NCBI GenBank assembly: GCA_050249695.1
Contig: JBFWQA010000009.1
Coordinates: 1 to 51,786 of the forward strand
Origin: JACKJP01 sp050249695
Lineage (GTDB): Bacteria; Pseudomonadota; Alphaproteobacteria; Rhizobiales; Tepidamorphaceae
Reading direction: 5' to 3'
DNA: 51,786 nucleotides
Under the pieces are notes generated by a model. That model did no database searches and was not told where the DNA came from. It worked only from the letters and a program-made list of their open reading frames with translations. Below, in pieces: positions 7,811 through 15,562 of this stretch; position 1 is the stretch's first letter; each line of letters begins with the position of its first letter. The position numbers and the translations under genes were made by a program.

Positions 7811-7841
7811 CGCACCCCTCTCGCAGAAACGGCATTTGGAG

Positions 7842-7894
7842 ATCGCAGCTTTCCGTGCAGCCTTGAAAGGCGGTACAAGGAAGGCTGCGATTTT
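7842..7894 (+). terminator. Nested stem-loop with T-run after the dehydratase operon
   Basis: The arms ATCGCAGCTTTCC (7842-7854) and GGAAGGCTGCGAT (7879-7891) pair over 13 positions with one G-U, and an inner stem GCCTT/AAGGC (7860-7871) can form in the loop. A T-run at 7891-7894 follows. It lies 31 bases after the second subunit stop, in the convergent gap with the methyltransferase gene, as expected for a Rho-independent terminator. Confidence 0.6.
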
Positions 7895-7963
7895 CCGAGA
7901 TGCTTGGCGCACCGGGTGCGCCCGTTCCCTGATTTGCTGGCGGAGCGCTACCGGTTGGCGCGA

Positions 7964-9013
7964 TCACGCCGTGGCGGCGTAGAAGCTGTTCGTCTGGCTC
8001 TTGATCGGCAGGGTCGAAACGTTAGAAAAGCCCGCGTCCCTGATCAACGCCATCGTCCGTTCCGGCCCCATGCAGGCGCCAAGGCCCGCACCGTCCTCAG
8101 CCAGCGATTGCGTCATGCAGTGAAACAGGCTGAAGCCATAATAGATCGTACCCATCGGGTTGACGTTGTCGGCAAGCCTGTCGGCGACTTTCGGCTCCAT
8201 CACGAACAGCGTCGCGCCGGGCCTCATGCGCGCGCGGATGCCGGCGAGAGCCGCGGCCGGATCGGCGATATCGTGCAGGCAGTCGAACATGGTGACGAGA
8301 TCGAATCTTTCCGTCTCGGGAAGCGCGTCGATGCCGCCTTCGACAAAGCGGGCCTGCGACCCGGCCATCTTCGCGTTGTTGCGGGCGTTGCCGATGGACC
8401 TCGCGTCGGTGTCGACGCCCGTCGCGGCTGCCCGGGGGAACGCGGAGGCGAGCGCGATCACCGCGCGGCCCGCGCCGCAGCCGACGTCGAGCGCGCTACC
8501 TCCGTTCTCCAGCGCCGCGACGGCGCCAGGCACGTGCGGCAGCCAGTAGCTGGCCAGACGCCCGGCAAACAGGCCCGCGCTCATCATGTCGATCGCCTCG
8601 ATACTGTCGCTGTCGTAGTCGCAAAAATGTATGCCGCCGCCTTCGCGGAAGGCGCGGGCGATCTGCGGCGCGTGGGACAGCATGGAGGGCAGGGCGAGGA
8701 AGAAGCCGCCGATGAAATGGTCCGTGCCTTCGGAGGCGAGAAGCCAGGCGTGTTCGGCGGGCAGGGTGAAGGTGCCGGCGGCTTCAGTGTGCTCGATCCA
8801 GCCGGCCGCCGTCATGCCGCCCAGCCATTCCTCGACATAGCGCTGTTGCAGGCCAGTCAGCGTTGCGAGAGCCTGCGGCGTGATCGGGCCGCTTTCGGCC
8901 ATCGCCCTGAAGAGACCCGTGCGCTGGCCGAGATAGGCCATGCCAATGGTGAGGGCGCCGGCCATGTCGCGATAGACCGTGTCGGCGAAACCCGCGATGC
9001 GCTTCTTGTCCAT
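7964..9013 (-). CDS. Class I SAM-dependent methyltransferase with N-terminal winged helix (Rv2258c-like)
   Basis: The 349-residue protein starts with a dimerisation/winged-helix segment (residues about 10-95: 'GLFRAMAESGPITPQALATLTGLQQRYVEEWLGGMTAAGWIEH'), followed by a Rossmann methyltransferase domain with motif I 'ALDVGCGAGRAVIALASAFP' at about residue 170, acidic residue 'GVDTDARS', and 'DLVTMFDCLHDIADP'. This layout matches the Rv2258c-like family and plant-type O-methyltransferases. It probably acts on a small, hydrophobic or phenolic molecule, but the acceptor cannot be read. It is convergent with the dehydratase operon and 98 bases downstream of an SDR gene on the same strand, so it may be co-transcribed with that gene. 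Confidence 0.8.
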   Translation of the reverse strand: MDKKRIAGFADTVYRDMAGALTIGMAYLGQRTGLFRAMAESGPITPQALATLTGLQQRYVEEWLGGMTAAGWIEHTEAAGTFTLPAEHAWLLASEGTDHFIGGFFLALPSMLSHAPQIARAFREGGGIHFCDYDSDSIEAIDMMSAGLFAGRLASYWLPHVPGAVAALENGGSALDVGCGAGRAVIALASAFPRAAATGVDTDARSIGNARNNAKMAGSQARFVEGGIDALPETERFDLVTMFDCLHDIADPAAALAGIRARMRPGATLFVMEPKVADRLADNVNPMGTIYYGFSLFHCMTQSLAEDGAGLGACMGPERTMALIRDAGFSNVSTLPIKSQTNSFYAATA

Positions 9014-9111
9014 TTCCTCTCCCCGTCCAAGCCGCAGGCGGCGTCTTGGCGGGGGAGGATAGGACGAAGTCCCGCCGCCGCGCCAGTCGGACGCGGCAGC
9101 GTTGCGCCCTG

Positions 9112-9876
9112 TCAGTAGCCGGGGAAGGAAAGTCCGCCATTGAGGCTCATCGTGGAGCCGGAAATGCGGTCCGATTCGGGGGCGGCCAGGTAGAGCACGT
9201 AGTTGGCGACGTCGGCCGTGTCGATCAGTCCGAAGGCCGCCTTCTGCCGCATCTTGCTGAACACGGGCTTCTGCTCCAGCCGCTTGTAGGCCGCGGTGCC
9301 CTCCGTCACGGTAATGGCGACGGCATTGACCCGGATTCCGTCACGCGAGAGTTCGCGGCCGGCGCTGCGTGCCAGATAGTTCACGAAGGCGCCCGCCGAA
9401 CCGATGATCGTTTCGGTCGGCGTGGGGGTCCGTCCGGCATCGGTGGAGATCAGGATGACCTTGCCGTAGCCATGTGGCGCCATCACCTCGGTGGCGGCCC
9501 TCAACCCGAACAGGCGGGGAATGATGCGGTTGTTGTAGCCGTTCACCATGTCGTCGGCGGTCATGTCCTTGAACAGCATGGGACCGGGTTTCAGCGGCGC
9601 GCCGCTGCAGACGGCCGCCTTGACGGCTCCATACGTCTTCTCGGCAAAGCGGAAGACTTCCAGCACCTCGTCATAATTCAGCAGGTCCGCCTTCCGGAAA
9701 GTGCTTTTGCCGGGGTTGCCGGCGCATGCCTTAGTCACCTTGTCGGCCGATTCCGAATTGGTGCCCTGAAAGACGACATTGGCGCCGCAACGGGTCAGGT
9801 TGTCGACAATCGCAAGGCCGATCTCGCTGGTGCCGCCAAGCACCACCATGGCGCGGCCGCTCAAATCACAGTTCAT
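9112..9876 (-). CDS. SDR-fold protein lacking the catalytic Tyr/Lys
   Basis: A 254-residue protein with SDR architecture: glycine-rich dinucleotide loop 'LGGTSEIGLAI' near residue 14, 'ISTDAG' in place of the catalytic Ser strand, 'RELSRDGIRVNAVAITVTEGT' and C-terminal 'ISGSTMSLNGGLSFPGY'. At the place where SDRs carry Y-x-x-x-K, this protein reads 'TETIIGSAGAFVNYLAR', so both catalytic Tyr and Lys appear to be replaced. It may bind nucleotide without classical dehydrogenase chemistry, or use other residues. It is divergent from the first CoA-transferase gene across a 223-base gap that holds the CATTGG operator, and is likely part of the same regulon. Confidence 0.78.
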   Translation of the reverse strand: MNCDLSGRAMVVLGGTSEIGLAIVDNLTRCGANVVFQGTNSESADKVTKACAGNPGKSTFRKADLLNYDEVLEVFRFAEKTYGAVKAAVCSGAPLKPGPMLFKDMTADDMVNGYNNRIIPRLFGLRAATEVMAPHGYGKVILISTDAGRTPTPTETIIGSAGAFVNYLARSAGRELSRDGIRVNAVAITVTEGTAAYKRLEQKPVFSKMRQKAAFGLIDTADVANYVLYLAAPESDRISGSTMSLNGGLSFPGY

Positions 9877-9999
9877 CTGCTGGCTTCTCCTGAATTGGCA
9901 GCGCAGGGTCGGGACATCTCCCCCCCGCGCGTTCCTCGCTATTGATCCGGAGCCGCGTTTTCACATATGAGGCGCGCGCCCCGATATTTTTTCTTGGCC

Positions 10000-10016
10000 C
10001 ATTGGTTGATCCAATG
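10000..10016. promoter_or_regulatory. CATTGG-N5-CCAATG palindrome, candidate FadR/GntR operator, copy 1
   Basis: CATTGG (10000-10005) and CCAATG (10011-10016) are perfect reverse complements around TTGAT. The site is 83 bases before the first CoA-transferase start and about 123 bases before the divergent SDR start. The same 6-5-6 palindrome, with the flanking T and A also shared, occurs before the GntR gene at 13578-13594. GntR/FadR regulators bind short palindromes of the T-G-G-T-N-A-C-C-A type, which this resembles. Confidence 0.6.
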
Positions 10017-10099
10017 ATAGGGTCGCGCCACGTGTCGCCGAAGTCAAGGTCTATCGCATAGATGAAGCACTCGGCGGCCGACAGGAAAGGAACTCGCCC

Positions 10100-11230
10100 G
10101 TGACGCAGGAAGCAACCGGCCGGCGCCCGCTGACCGGCGTGAAAGTGGTGGAAACATCGTCGTATGTAACCGGGCCGTATGCCGGGCTTCAGCTTGCCGA
10201 TCTCGGTGCCGACGTTCTCAAGATCGAGGCCAAGGACGGCGATCCCTTCCGCCGGTTCAATCATCAGAAAAACAAGCTGAGCGCGACCTGGGCGTCCATC
10301 AACCGCGACAAGCGGCATATCTATCTCAACCTCAAGGATCCCGTCGACCGCGACAGGGCGCTCGACGAGATCGCCGTGGCCGATGTGCTGATCAGCAACT
10401 GGCGTCCGCATGTCGCCGACAAGCTCGGTCTCGGGCGCGAGACGGTCCGCAAGCGCAACCCGAAAATCATCAATCTGGCCATTTCCGGTTTCGGGCTTTC
10501 AGGCGAGATGGCCGACAAGCCGACTTACGATTCACTAATCCAGGCGCGCACCGGCATCTGCCATTACGGGCAGCCGGAGGGCGAGCCGTACCTGCCGCCC
10601 TTCTGGATCGTCGACAAGGTCGTCGGAATTCAGGCCTCGCAGGCGATCCTGGCCGCGCTCTACGAGCGAGAGGTCACCGGCGAGGGCAGCGACATCGATC
10701 TGGCGATGCTCGACGCGACCGCCTATTTCAATATGTCCGACATGATGCAGACGCGCGTCTTCGAGGGCGACACGGCCAAGGCGCGCCGCACACCTTCCAC
10801 CATGTTCGAAACGTCGAACGGCCATATCCTGATCTGCCCGGTGAACGGCAAGCAGATGGTGCGGACGCTGGAGGCGGTGGGCCATCCGGAGTGGAAGGCC
10901 GAGATCACCAACATCAACCATCCGGTCGAGCGCACGGAAGCATTCTACCGCTATGTCGGCGAAGCGGTGAAGACGCGCACCAGCGAGGAATGGCTGAAGA
11001 TTTTCGATGAATTCGATGTGCCGGCGGGACCGGTCTGGACGATCGACGAGCATCTCGCCGATCCTCAGGTCGAAACGAACGAGATCTATTCGATGATCGG
11101 GGATGAAGGCGACCGGATGCGGGCCGTCCGCTTCCCGGCGATCTTCAACGGGCGCAAGCTGAAGCCGCAGCGCGCCGTGCCGCGCATCGAGCCGATCGAG
11201 AATAATACAAGCAAGGGAGAGAAACCGTGA
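10100..11230 (+). CDS. CaiB/BaiF family III CoA-transferase, copy A
   Basis: The 376-residue protein is a complete family III CoA-transferase. Landmarks are 'LTGVKVVETSSYVTGPYAGLQLADLGADVLKIE' at the N-terminus, 'INRDKRHIYLNLKDP', 'ADVLISNWRP' and 'AISGFG'. The probable catalytic Asp, which forms the aspartyl-CoA thioester, is Asp172 in 'FWIVDKVVGIQASQAILAALYERE'. These enzymes move CoA between carboxylates, for example to start catabolism without ATP. Its sequence is clearly different from the next two genes, so it probably has another substrate or acts as a different half-step. The start is GTG with AGGAAAGGAA upstream. Its stop overlaps the next start by four bases (GTGA), indicating translational coupling. 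Confidence 0.9.
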   Translation: MTQEATGRRPLTGVKVVETSSYVTGPYAGLQLADLGADVLKIEAKDGDPFRRFNHQKNKLSATWASINRDKRHIYLNLKDPVDRDRALDEIAVADVLISNWRPHVADKLGLGRETVRKRNPKIINLAISGFGLSGEMADKPTYDSLIQARTGICHYGQPEGEPYLPPFWIVDKVVGIQASQAILAALYEREVTGEGSDIDLAMLDATAYFNMSDMMQTRVFEGDTAKARRTPSTMFETSNGHILICPVNGKQMVRTLEAVGHPEWKAEITNINHPVERTEAFYRYVGEAVKTRTSEEWLKIFDEFDVPAGPVWTIDEHLADPQVETNEIYSMIGDEGDRMRAVRFPAIFNGRKLKPQRAVPRIEPIENNTSKGEKP

Positions 11231-12375
11231 GTGGATCACTGGCGGGTGTGAAGGTTCTCGACTTCACCCAGATGATGGCGGGGCCCCTGTGCTCCATGGT
11301 GCTTGGCGACATGGGCGCGACGGTCGTGAAGGTGGAGCCCGAGGAGGGCGACGCCATGCGTCATATCAGCCACAAGCATTTCGGTATGAGCGAGAATTTC
11401 ATCGCGCTCAACCGCAACAAGCGAAGCCTAGTTCTTGATCTCAAAGATCCTTCATGCACTCCGATCATTCACGAACTGGTTCGCGATGCCGATGTCGTGC
11501 TGGAGAATTTCCGGCCCGGCGTCGCGGAAAAGCTGGGCCTTGGCTGGGATGAGCTGCGCGAGATCAACCCGCGCCTCGTCTACTGTTCGGTCAGCGGGTT
11601 CGGCGAGAAATCGAAACTCGCCAACAAGCCGGCGCTCGATCCGGTGATCCAGGCGCTATCGGGCATGCTGGACCTCAACGGCACAAAGGCGACCGGTCCG
11701 CTCGTCGTCAACATACCGTTCGCCGACTACAACACGCCGCTGATCGCGGTGATCGGCATCCTCGGCGCGATCAATGCGCGTCACGCGACCGGAAAGGGTC
11801 AGCGGATCGAAGTCGACATGTTCAAATCGACGATCTTCGGCATGAAGCCGCGCACCGAATACACCATGACGCGCGGGGCCTACCCGACGCGCGACGGCAA
11901 CGCCAATCCGCAGCTCTCGCCCTGCGGCACCTACCCGACGAGGGACGGCCGCTCGATCTTCATCATCGTGCATAACGACAAGTTCTGGCAGGGGCTGCGC
12001 CGTGTGCTGGGCGTCGAGGCGCTGAGTGACGAGGCGAAGTTCGGCACGATGGATCTGCGGGTGAAAAACCGCGCGGAGCTCGACAAGCTCATGTCCGACC
12101 GCATGCTCCAGGACGATCTCGCTCATTGGGAACACGCCTTCGCGGCGGACAATGTCGTGTTCGGCACCGTCAACACGCTGGAAGAGGCGCTCAACCTGCC
12201 CGAGGTGCGCGATACCATGATTCACGAGGCCGAAGTCGGCGGTGGAAAGGTGCCGGTGGTCGGCATTCCGATCTTCTATTCCGATACGCCCAACGACGTG
12301 CGCTTCCCGCCGCCGGAACTCGGCGAGGCGAATGACGAGATCCTGCGCGCCGGCGGCGCGAAGTGGCCGGCCTGA
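11227..12375 (+). CDS. CaiB/BaiF family III CoA-transferase, copy B
   Basis: A 382-residue family III CoA-transferase with 'LAGVKVLDFTQMMAGPLCSM', 'GDMGATVVKVEPEEGDAMR', 'LNRNKRSLVLDLK', 'VLENFRPGVAEKLGLG', 'SGFGEKSK' and the likely nucleophile Asp167 in 'IPFADYNTPLIAVIGILGAI'. It overlaps the preceding CoA-transferase gene by four bases (GTG start) and is followed after 11 bases by a near twin. Copy B and copy C share long identical stretches along their whole length, including the C-terminal 'PNLPEV-like' and 'PPPELGE' blocks, so they are tandem duplicates. Substrate unknown; a hydroxy acid or aromatic acid CoA acceptor fits the neighbourhood. Confidence 0.92.
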   Translation: MSGSLAGVKVLDFTQMMAGPLCSMVLGDMGATVVKVEPEEGDAMRHISHKHFGMSENFIALNRNKRSLVLDLKDPSCTPIIHELVRDADVVLENFRPGVAEKLGLGWDELREINPRLVYCSVSGFGEKSKLANKPALDPVIQALSGMLDLNGTKATGPLVVNIPFADYNTPLIAVIGILGAINARHATGKGQRIEVDMFKSTIFGMKPRTEYTMTRGAYPTRDGNANPQLSPCGTYPTRDGRSIFIIVHNDKFWQGLRRVLGVEALSDEAKFGTMDLRVKNRAELDKLMSDRMLQDDLAHWEHAFAADNVVFGTVNTLEEALNLPEVRDTMIHEAEVGGGKVPVVGIPIFYSDTPNDVRFPPPELGEANDEILRAGGAKWPA

Positions 12376-12386
12376 GGGAGGGTTCC

Positions 12387-13541
12387 ATGACGGGCACGCT
12401 GTCCGGGATCAGGGTCCTGGATTTCACGCAGATGATGGCCGGACCCCTGTGTTCGATGATCCTCGGCGACATGGGCGCGACGGTCATCAAGGTCGAGCCG
12501 GAAGAAGGCGATGCGATGCGGCGCGTCGGCGAGGCGCGCCATCTCGGACACAGCGAACAGTTCCTCAGCGTCAACCGCAGCAAGCGCAGCCTGGCGCTGG
12601 ACCTGAAGAATCCGGAAAGCACGGCGATCATCCACGCGCTCGCCCGCGAGGCGGATATCGTGCTGGAGAATTTCCGTCCCGGCGTCGCGCAGAAGCTGCA
12701 ACTCGGCTACGAGACGATCCGCGCGCTCAATCCGAAGGTCCTCTATTGCTCGATCAGCGGTTTCGGCGCGGGTTCGGCCGATGCGGGCAAGCCGGCGCTC
12801 GACCCGGTGATCCAGGCGCTGTCGGGACTGATGGACCTCAACGGCACCCAGGATCAGGGACCGCTGCTGTGCGCGGCGCCCTTCGGCGATTTCATGACCC
12901 CGATGATGGCGACGATCGCGATCCTCGGGGCGCTGAGCGCGCGCGAGCGCTTCGGCCACGGCCAGATGATCGAGGTCAACATGCTGACCTCGGCGATCTT
13001 CGGGATGAAGCCGCGCGACCAGACGGCGCTGCTGCATGGCGCCTATCCCAACCGCAAGGGCAATGAGAGCCCGCTGATGGTGCCCTACAACACCTATGTC
13101 ACCAGCGACGGGCGTTACGTCGCGATCATCGCCCACAACGACAAATACTGGCGCACGCTCATCAACGCGCTCGGCGTTGCGGCGCTGCATGACGACACAC
13201 TGTACGGCACCGGCACCCGGCGCGTGGAAAAGCGCGCGCAGGTGGATGCGCTGATCGGCGGACGGATCGCAGAGGAAACCCTCGCGTTCTGGGAAGAGAC
13301 ATTCACCCGGCACGATGTCATCCACGGTCCGGTGAGGACCTATGCGGAGGCGCTGAACCTGCCGGAGGTGCAGCGGGCGATGGTCCACGAATCGGAAATG
13401 GCCGGAGGCAAGGTGCCGATCATGGGCATCCCGCTCTTTTTCAGCGAAACGCCAAATCAGATATGCTATCCCCCGCCCGAACTGGGGGAAGGCAATGACG
13501 ACATCCTGGGTGGGCAGGGCGAGCCGAAATGGCCTGAATAG
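12387..13541 (+). CDS. CaiB/BaiF family III CoA-transferase, copy C (tandem duplicate of copy B)
   Basis: The 384-residue protein is closely similar to copy B throughout: 'VLDFTQMMAGPLCSMILGDM', 'VEPEEGDAMRR', 'VLENFRPGVAQKLQLG', 'SISGFGAGSADAGKPALDPV' and the ending 'YPPPELGEGNDDILGGQGE'. The probable catalytic Asp is Asp168 in 'APFGDFMTPMMATIAILGAL'. ATG at 12387 is chosen because GAGGGAGGG overlaps the copy B stop just upstream; an in-frame ATG at 12363 would overlap copy B and lacks a better site. Both copies keep the nucleophile, unlike BbsEF-type pairs in which one subunit has lost it, so each could be active on its own or they could form a heterodimer. Confidence 0.91.
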   Translation: MTGTLSGIRVLDFTQMMAGPLCSMILGDMGATVIKVEPEEGDAMRRVGEARHLGHSEQFLSVNRSKRSLALDLKNPESTAIIHALAREADIVLENFRPGVAQKLQLGYETIRALNPKVLYCSISGFGAGSADAGKPALDPVIQALSGLMDLNGTQDQGPLLCAAPFGDFMTPMMATIAILGALSARERFGHGQMIEVNMLTSAIFGMKPRDQTALLHGAYPNRKGNESPLMVPYNTYVTSDGRYVAIIAHNDKYWRTLINALGVAALHDDTLYGTGTRRVEKRAQVDALIGGRIAEETLAFWEETFTRHDVIHGPVRTYAEALNLPEVQRAMVHESEMAGGKVPIMGIPLFFSETPNQICYPPPELGEGNDDILGGQGEPKWPE

Positions 13542-13577
13542 GACTTCTCGTCCCGCATCGCGAAGGCCCAACCCTTG

Positions 13578-13594
13578 CATTGGTCAGGCCAATG
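13578..13594. promoter_or_regulatory. CATTGG-N5-CCAATG palindrome, candidate FadR/GntR operator, copy 2
   Basis: CATTGG (13578-13583), spacer TCAGG, CCAATG (13589-13594). It repeats the arms and spacing of the site at 10000-10016. It lies 54 bases before the preferred start of the FadR-type regulator gene, which suggests autoregulation. The inner TC-A-GG bases make this copy resemble the GntR-family pattern TTGGTC-N-GCCAA. Confidence 0.6.
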
Positions 13595-13648
13595 AAGTAG
13601 CTGACGAAGGCAGGTTCTTGTCGGCTCGATGGCAGCGAGGTGTCGGTG

Positions 13649-14413
13649 ATGGAAAGTTTTGAACCGGTCGTGTCTCTGCGCGCTGCCGACAATGTGGGCG
13701 CGCAGATTCGCAACAAGATCGAGACGGGTGACCTGAAGCCCGGCGACCGGCTCCCCTCCGAGCGCGAGCTTGCCGCGCAGTTCAATGTCAGCCGCAACAC
13801 CGTTCGAGAGGCGATCCGCTCGCTCGAGACGGCCGGCGTCATCCAGCTCAAGAAGGGCGCCACCGGCGGCGCCTTCATCCGTGAAGGCTCGAGCATGGGC
13901 GTCGTCGCCAGCTTCAGCGATCTGCTGGCGCTCAGGACGATTTCCCCGGAGCATCTCGGCGAAGCCCGGGCGATCGTCGGTTCCGTCGCCGCGCGTCTGG
14001 CCTGCGAGCGGGCGAGCGAGGAGGATATGCGGCGGATGGAGGCCTGCGTCGAGGAGGCCGTCGCCGGCGCCGAGGCAGGCGACATGGATCGCCGTTCGCG
14101 CGCCAATTTCCAGTTTCACCTCGAACTGGCGCGAGCGACCAAGAATCCGATCCTGGAAATTCTGACGGATGCCATCACAAGCATCAACAAGAAGTTCGCC
14201 GAACGCGTAGGCCCGCCGCCGAACGAGGAAATCATCCCCTCGCGCAAACGTCTGATGCGACTTCTCAAGGCGCGCGACGCGGATGGTGCGAGCCGCGAGA
14301 TGGAAGATCATCTGGTTCGTCTCCAGACCTTCTATTCGGCACGTCTGGGGCAGGAAAAAGGCGGCAGGGCAACCAGGCGCAGGGACCGCAAGTCCGCCAA
14401 GGCGGACAGTTAG
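13649..14413 (+). CDS. GntR family transcriptional regulator, FadR/FCD subfamily
   Basis: With ATG at 13649 the protein has 254 residues. The N-terminal winged helix reads 'NVGAQIRNKIETGDLKPGDR' and 'LPSERELAAQFNVSRNTVRE', the classic GntR HTH, followed by 'AIRSLETAGVIQLKKGATGG'. Residues about 95-230 form an FCD-type helical ligand domain with the expected Asp/His pattern ('ANFQFHLELARATKNPILEIL', 'MEDHLVRLQTFYSARL'), which in this subfamily binds a carboxylate or acyl-CoA-like effector with a metal. GTG codons at 13640 and 13646 are alternative starts, but the GAGG at 13637-13640 best serves 13649. It follows the three CoA-transferase genes and probably senses an intermediate of the island. 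A basic tail (RATRRRDRKSAK) ends the protein. Confidence 0.9.
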   Translation: MESFEPVVSLRAADNVGAQIRNKIETGDLKPGDRLPSERELAAQFNVSRNTVREAIRSLETAGVIQLKKGATGGAFIREGSSMGVVASFSDLLALRTISPEHLGEARAIVGSVAARLACERASEEDMRRMEACVEEAVAGAEAGDMDRRSRANFQFHLELARATKNPILEILTDAITSINKKFAERVGPPPNEEIIPSRKRLMRLLKARDADGASREMEDHLVRLQTFYSARLGQEKGGRATRRRDRKSAKADS

Positions 14414-14502
14414 CATCTCGCCTGCCGAAGCCTGGCTTTGAGCGCGAACAGGGTTGGCGCGGGACGCGCAGATACTGACCCCGGAATTCTGTTCTGAGAG
14501 CG

Positions 14503-15393
14503 CTATCTGCTCCGCTCGGCCTTTTCCTGGTCGGAAGCCTTCTTCGACATCGCCCGGACCTCGTCCCACTCTTCCTTCGTTCGTGAGAACAGGTGGGAAT
14601 AGTTGCCGGCGGTCGCCAGCATGCCGCCGCCGTCGATGACGATGCATTGCCCGGTCAGATATTCGCATTCGTCGGCCATCAGGAACGTCATGAGGGCGCG
14701 CAGTTCGGGCATCCTGCCGACGCGGCGCATGGGAATGTTGCGAACGTCGTCCTCGCTGCCGTCCGTCGCCGTGCCGGGACGCAGGCGTTTCCAGGCCCCC
14801 GGCGTCGGGAACGGTCCGGGCGCGACCGCGTTCAGGCGGATGCCGAACTTGCCCCATTCGGCGGCGAGCGATTTGGTCATGATGTGAACCGCCGACTTGG
14901 CCATCGCGGAGGGGACGGTATAGGGGCTGCCATCCCAGACCCAGGTGACGAGCGTCGACAGCACGGTCCCCTTCAGCCCCTGATCGATCCAGCGCCTGCC
15001 GCACGCGTGCGTGGCATAGAAGGAGCCGTTCATCACGATGCTGCTGACCGCCTCGAAGGCGCGCGGGGACAGCATCTCGGTCGGGCTGAGGATGTTGCCG
15101 GCTGCGTTGTTCACAAGACCGGTCAGCGGGCCGGACGTTTTCCAGATATCCTCGATCATGGCGTCCACGGCGGCCGCGTCGCGGACATCGCAGACATGGG
15201 TCCTGATCAGATCTCCATTCCTGCCCGAGAGTTCCGCCGCGGTTTCCTCGAGCACGTTGCCGCGACGTCCGCAGATGTGCACCTCGGCGCCAAGACTGGA
15301 GTATTCATCGGCGAACTCCTTGCCCAGTCCCGTCCCGCCGCCGGTGATCAGAATGCGTTTTCCCGCCAGTAGGTCGTTGCGGAACATGGACAT
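14503..15393 (-). CDS. SDR oxidoreductase, 2,4-dienoyl-CoA reductase-like
   Basis: The 296-residue protein has the dinucleotide loop 'ILITGGGTGLGKEFADEY', 'VNNAAGN', and 'PYTVPSAMAKSAVHIMTKSL' followed by 'AAEWGKFGIRLNAVAPGPFP' and 'TPGAWKRL'. The P-S-A-x-A-K segment and the 'PGP..T.GA..RL' block are those of mitochondrial/bacterial 2,4-dienoyl-CoA reductases (DECR1-like), which reduce conjugated dienoyl-CoA with NADPH, rather than of ordinary hydroxyacyl SDRs. A dienoyl-CoA reductase would fit removal of double bonds made by the nearby dehydratase or by ring reduction. GGGGAGGATAACGC precedes the ATG. A Lys/Glu/Arg-rich tail of about 25 residues is present. An ordinary SDR role cannot be excluded. 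Confidence 0.82.
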   Translation of the reverse strand: MSMFRNDLLAGKRILITGGGTGLGKEFADEYSSLGAEVHICGRRGNVLEETAAELSGRNGDLIRTHVCDVRDAAAVDAMIEDIWKTSGPLTGLVNNAAGNILSPTEMLSPRAFEAVSSIVMNGSFYATHACGRRWIDQGLKGTVLSTLVTWVWDGSPYTVPSAMAKSAVHIMTKSLAAEWGKFGIRLNAVAPGPFPTPGAWKRLRPGTATDGSEDDVRNIPMRRVGRMPELRALMTFLMADECEYLTGQCIVIDGGGMLATAGNYSHLFSRTKEEWDEVRAMSKKASDQEKAERSR

Positions 15394-15562
15394 GCGTTAT
15401 CCTCCCCTTGTCTTTGGCGATCCTGGATGAATGATGATTCACTACGACATCGCGGCGGGCAATGCCAACGGTCCATCCGGCTGGCGGTCCTGAACCGTCG
15501 CCCTGCCGGGGCACGCCCCGCCGATTGGCCTTTTCCAGCATGGCGAGGATGTTCCGCGCCGA

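Noticed and set aside
7904..9118. A 404-codon plus-strand frame over the methyltransferase gene.
   Set aside because: Arg/Gly-rich shadow; the minus strand has a clear SAM-binding motif and normal composition.
12276..13580. A 434-codon minus-strand frame over CoA-transferase copy C.
   Set aside because: Composition is that of an antisense frame in GC-rich DNA; no start context or motifs.
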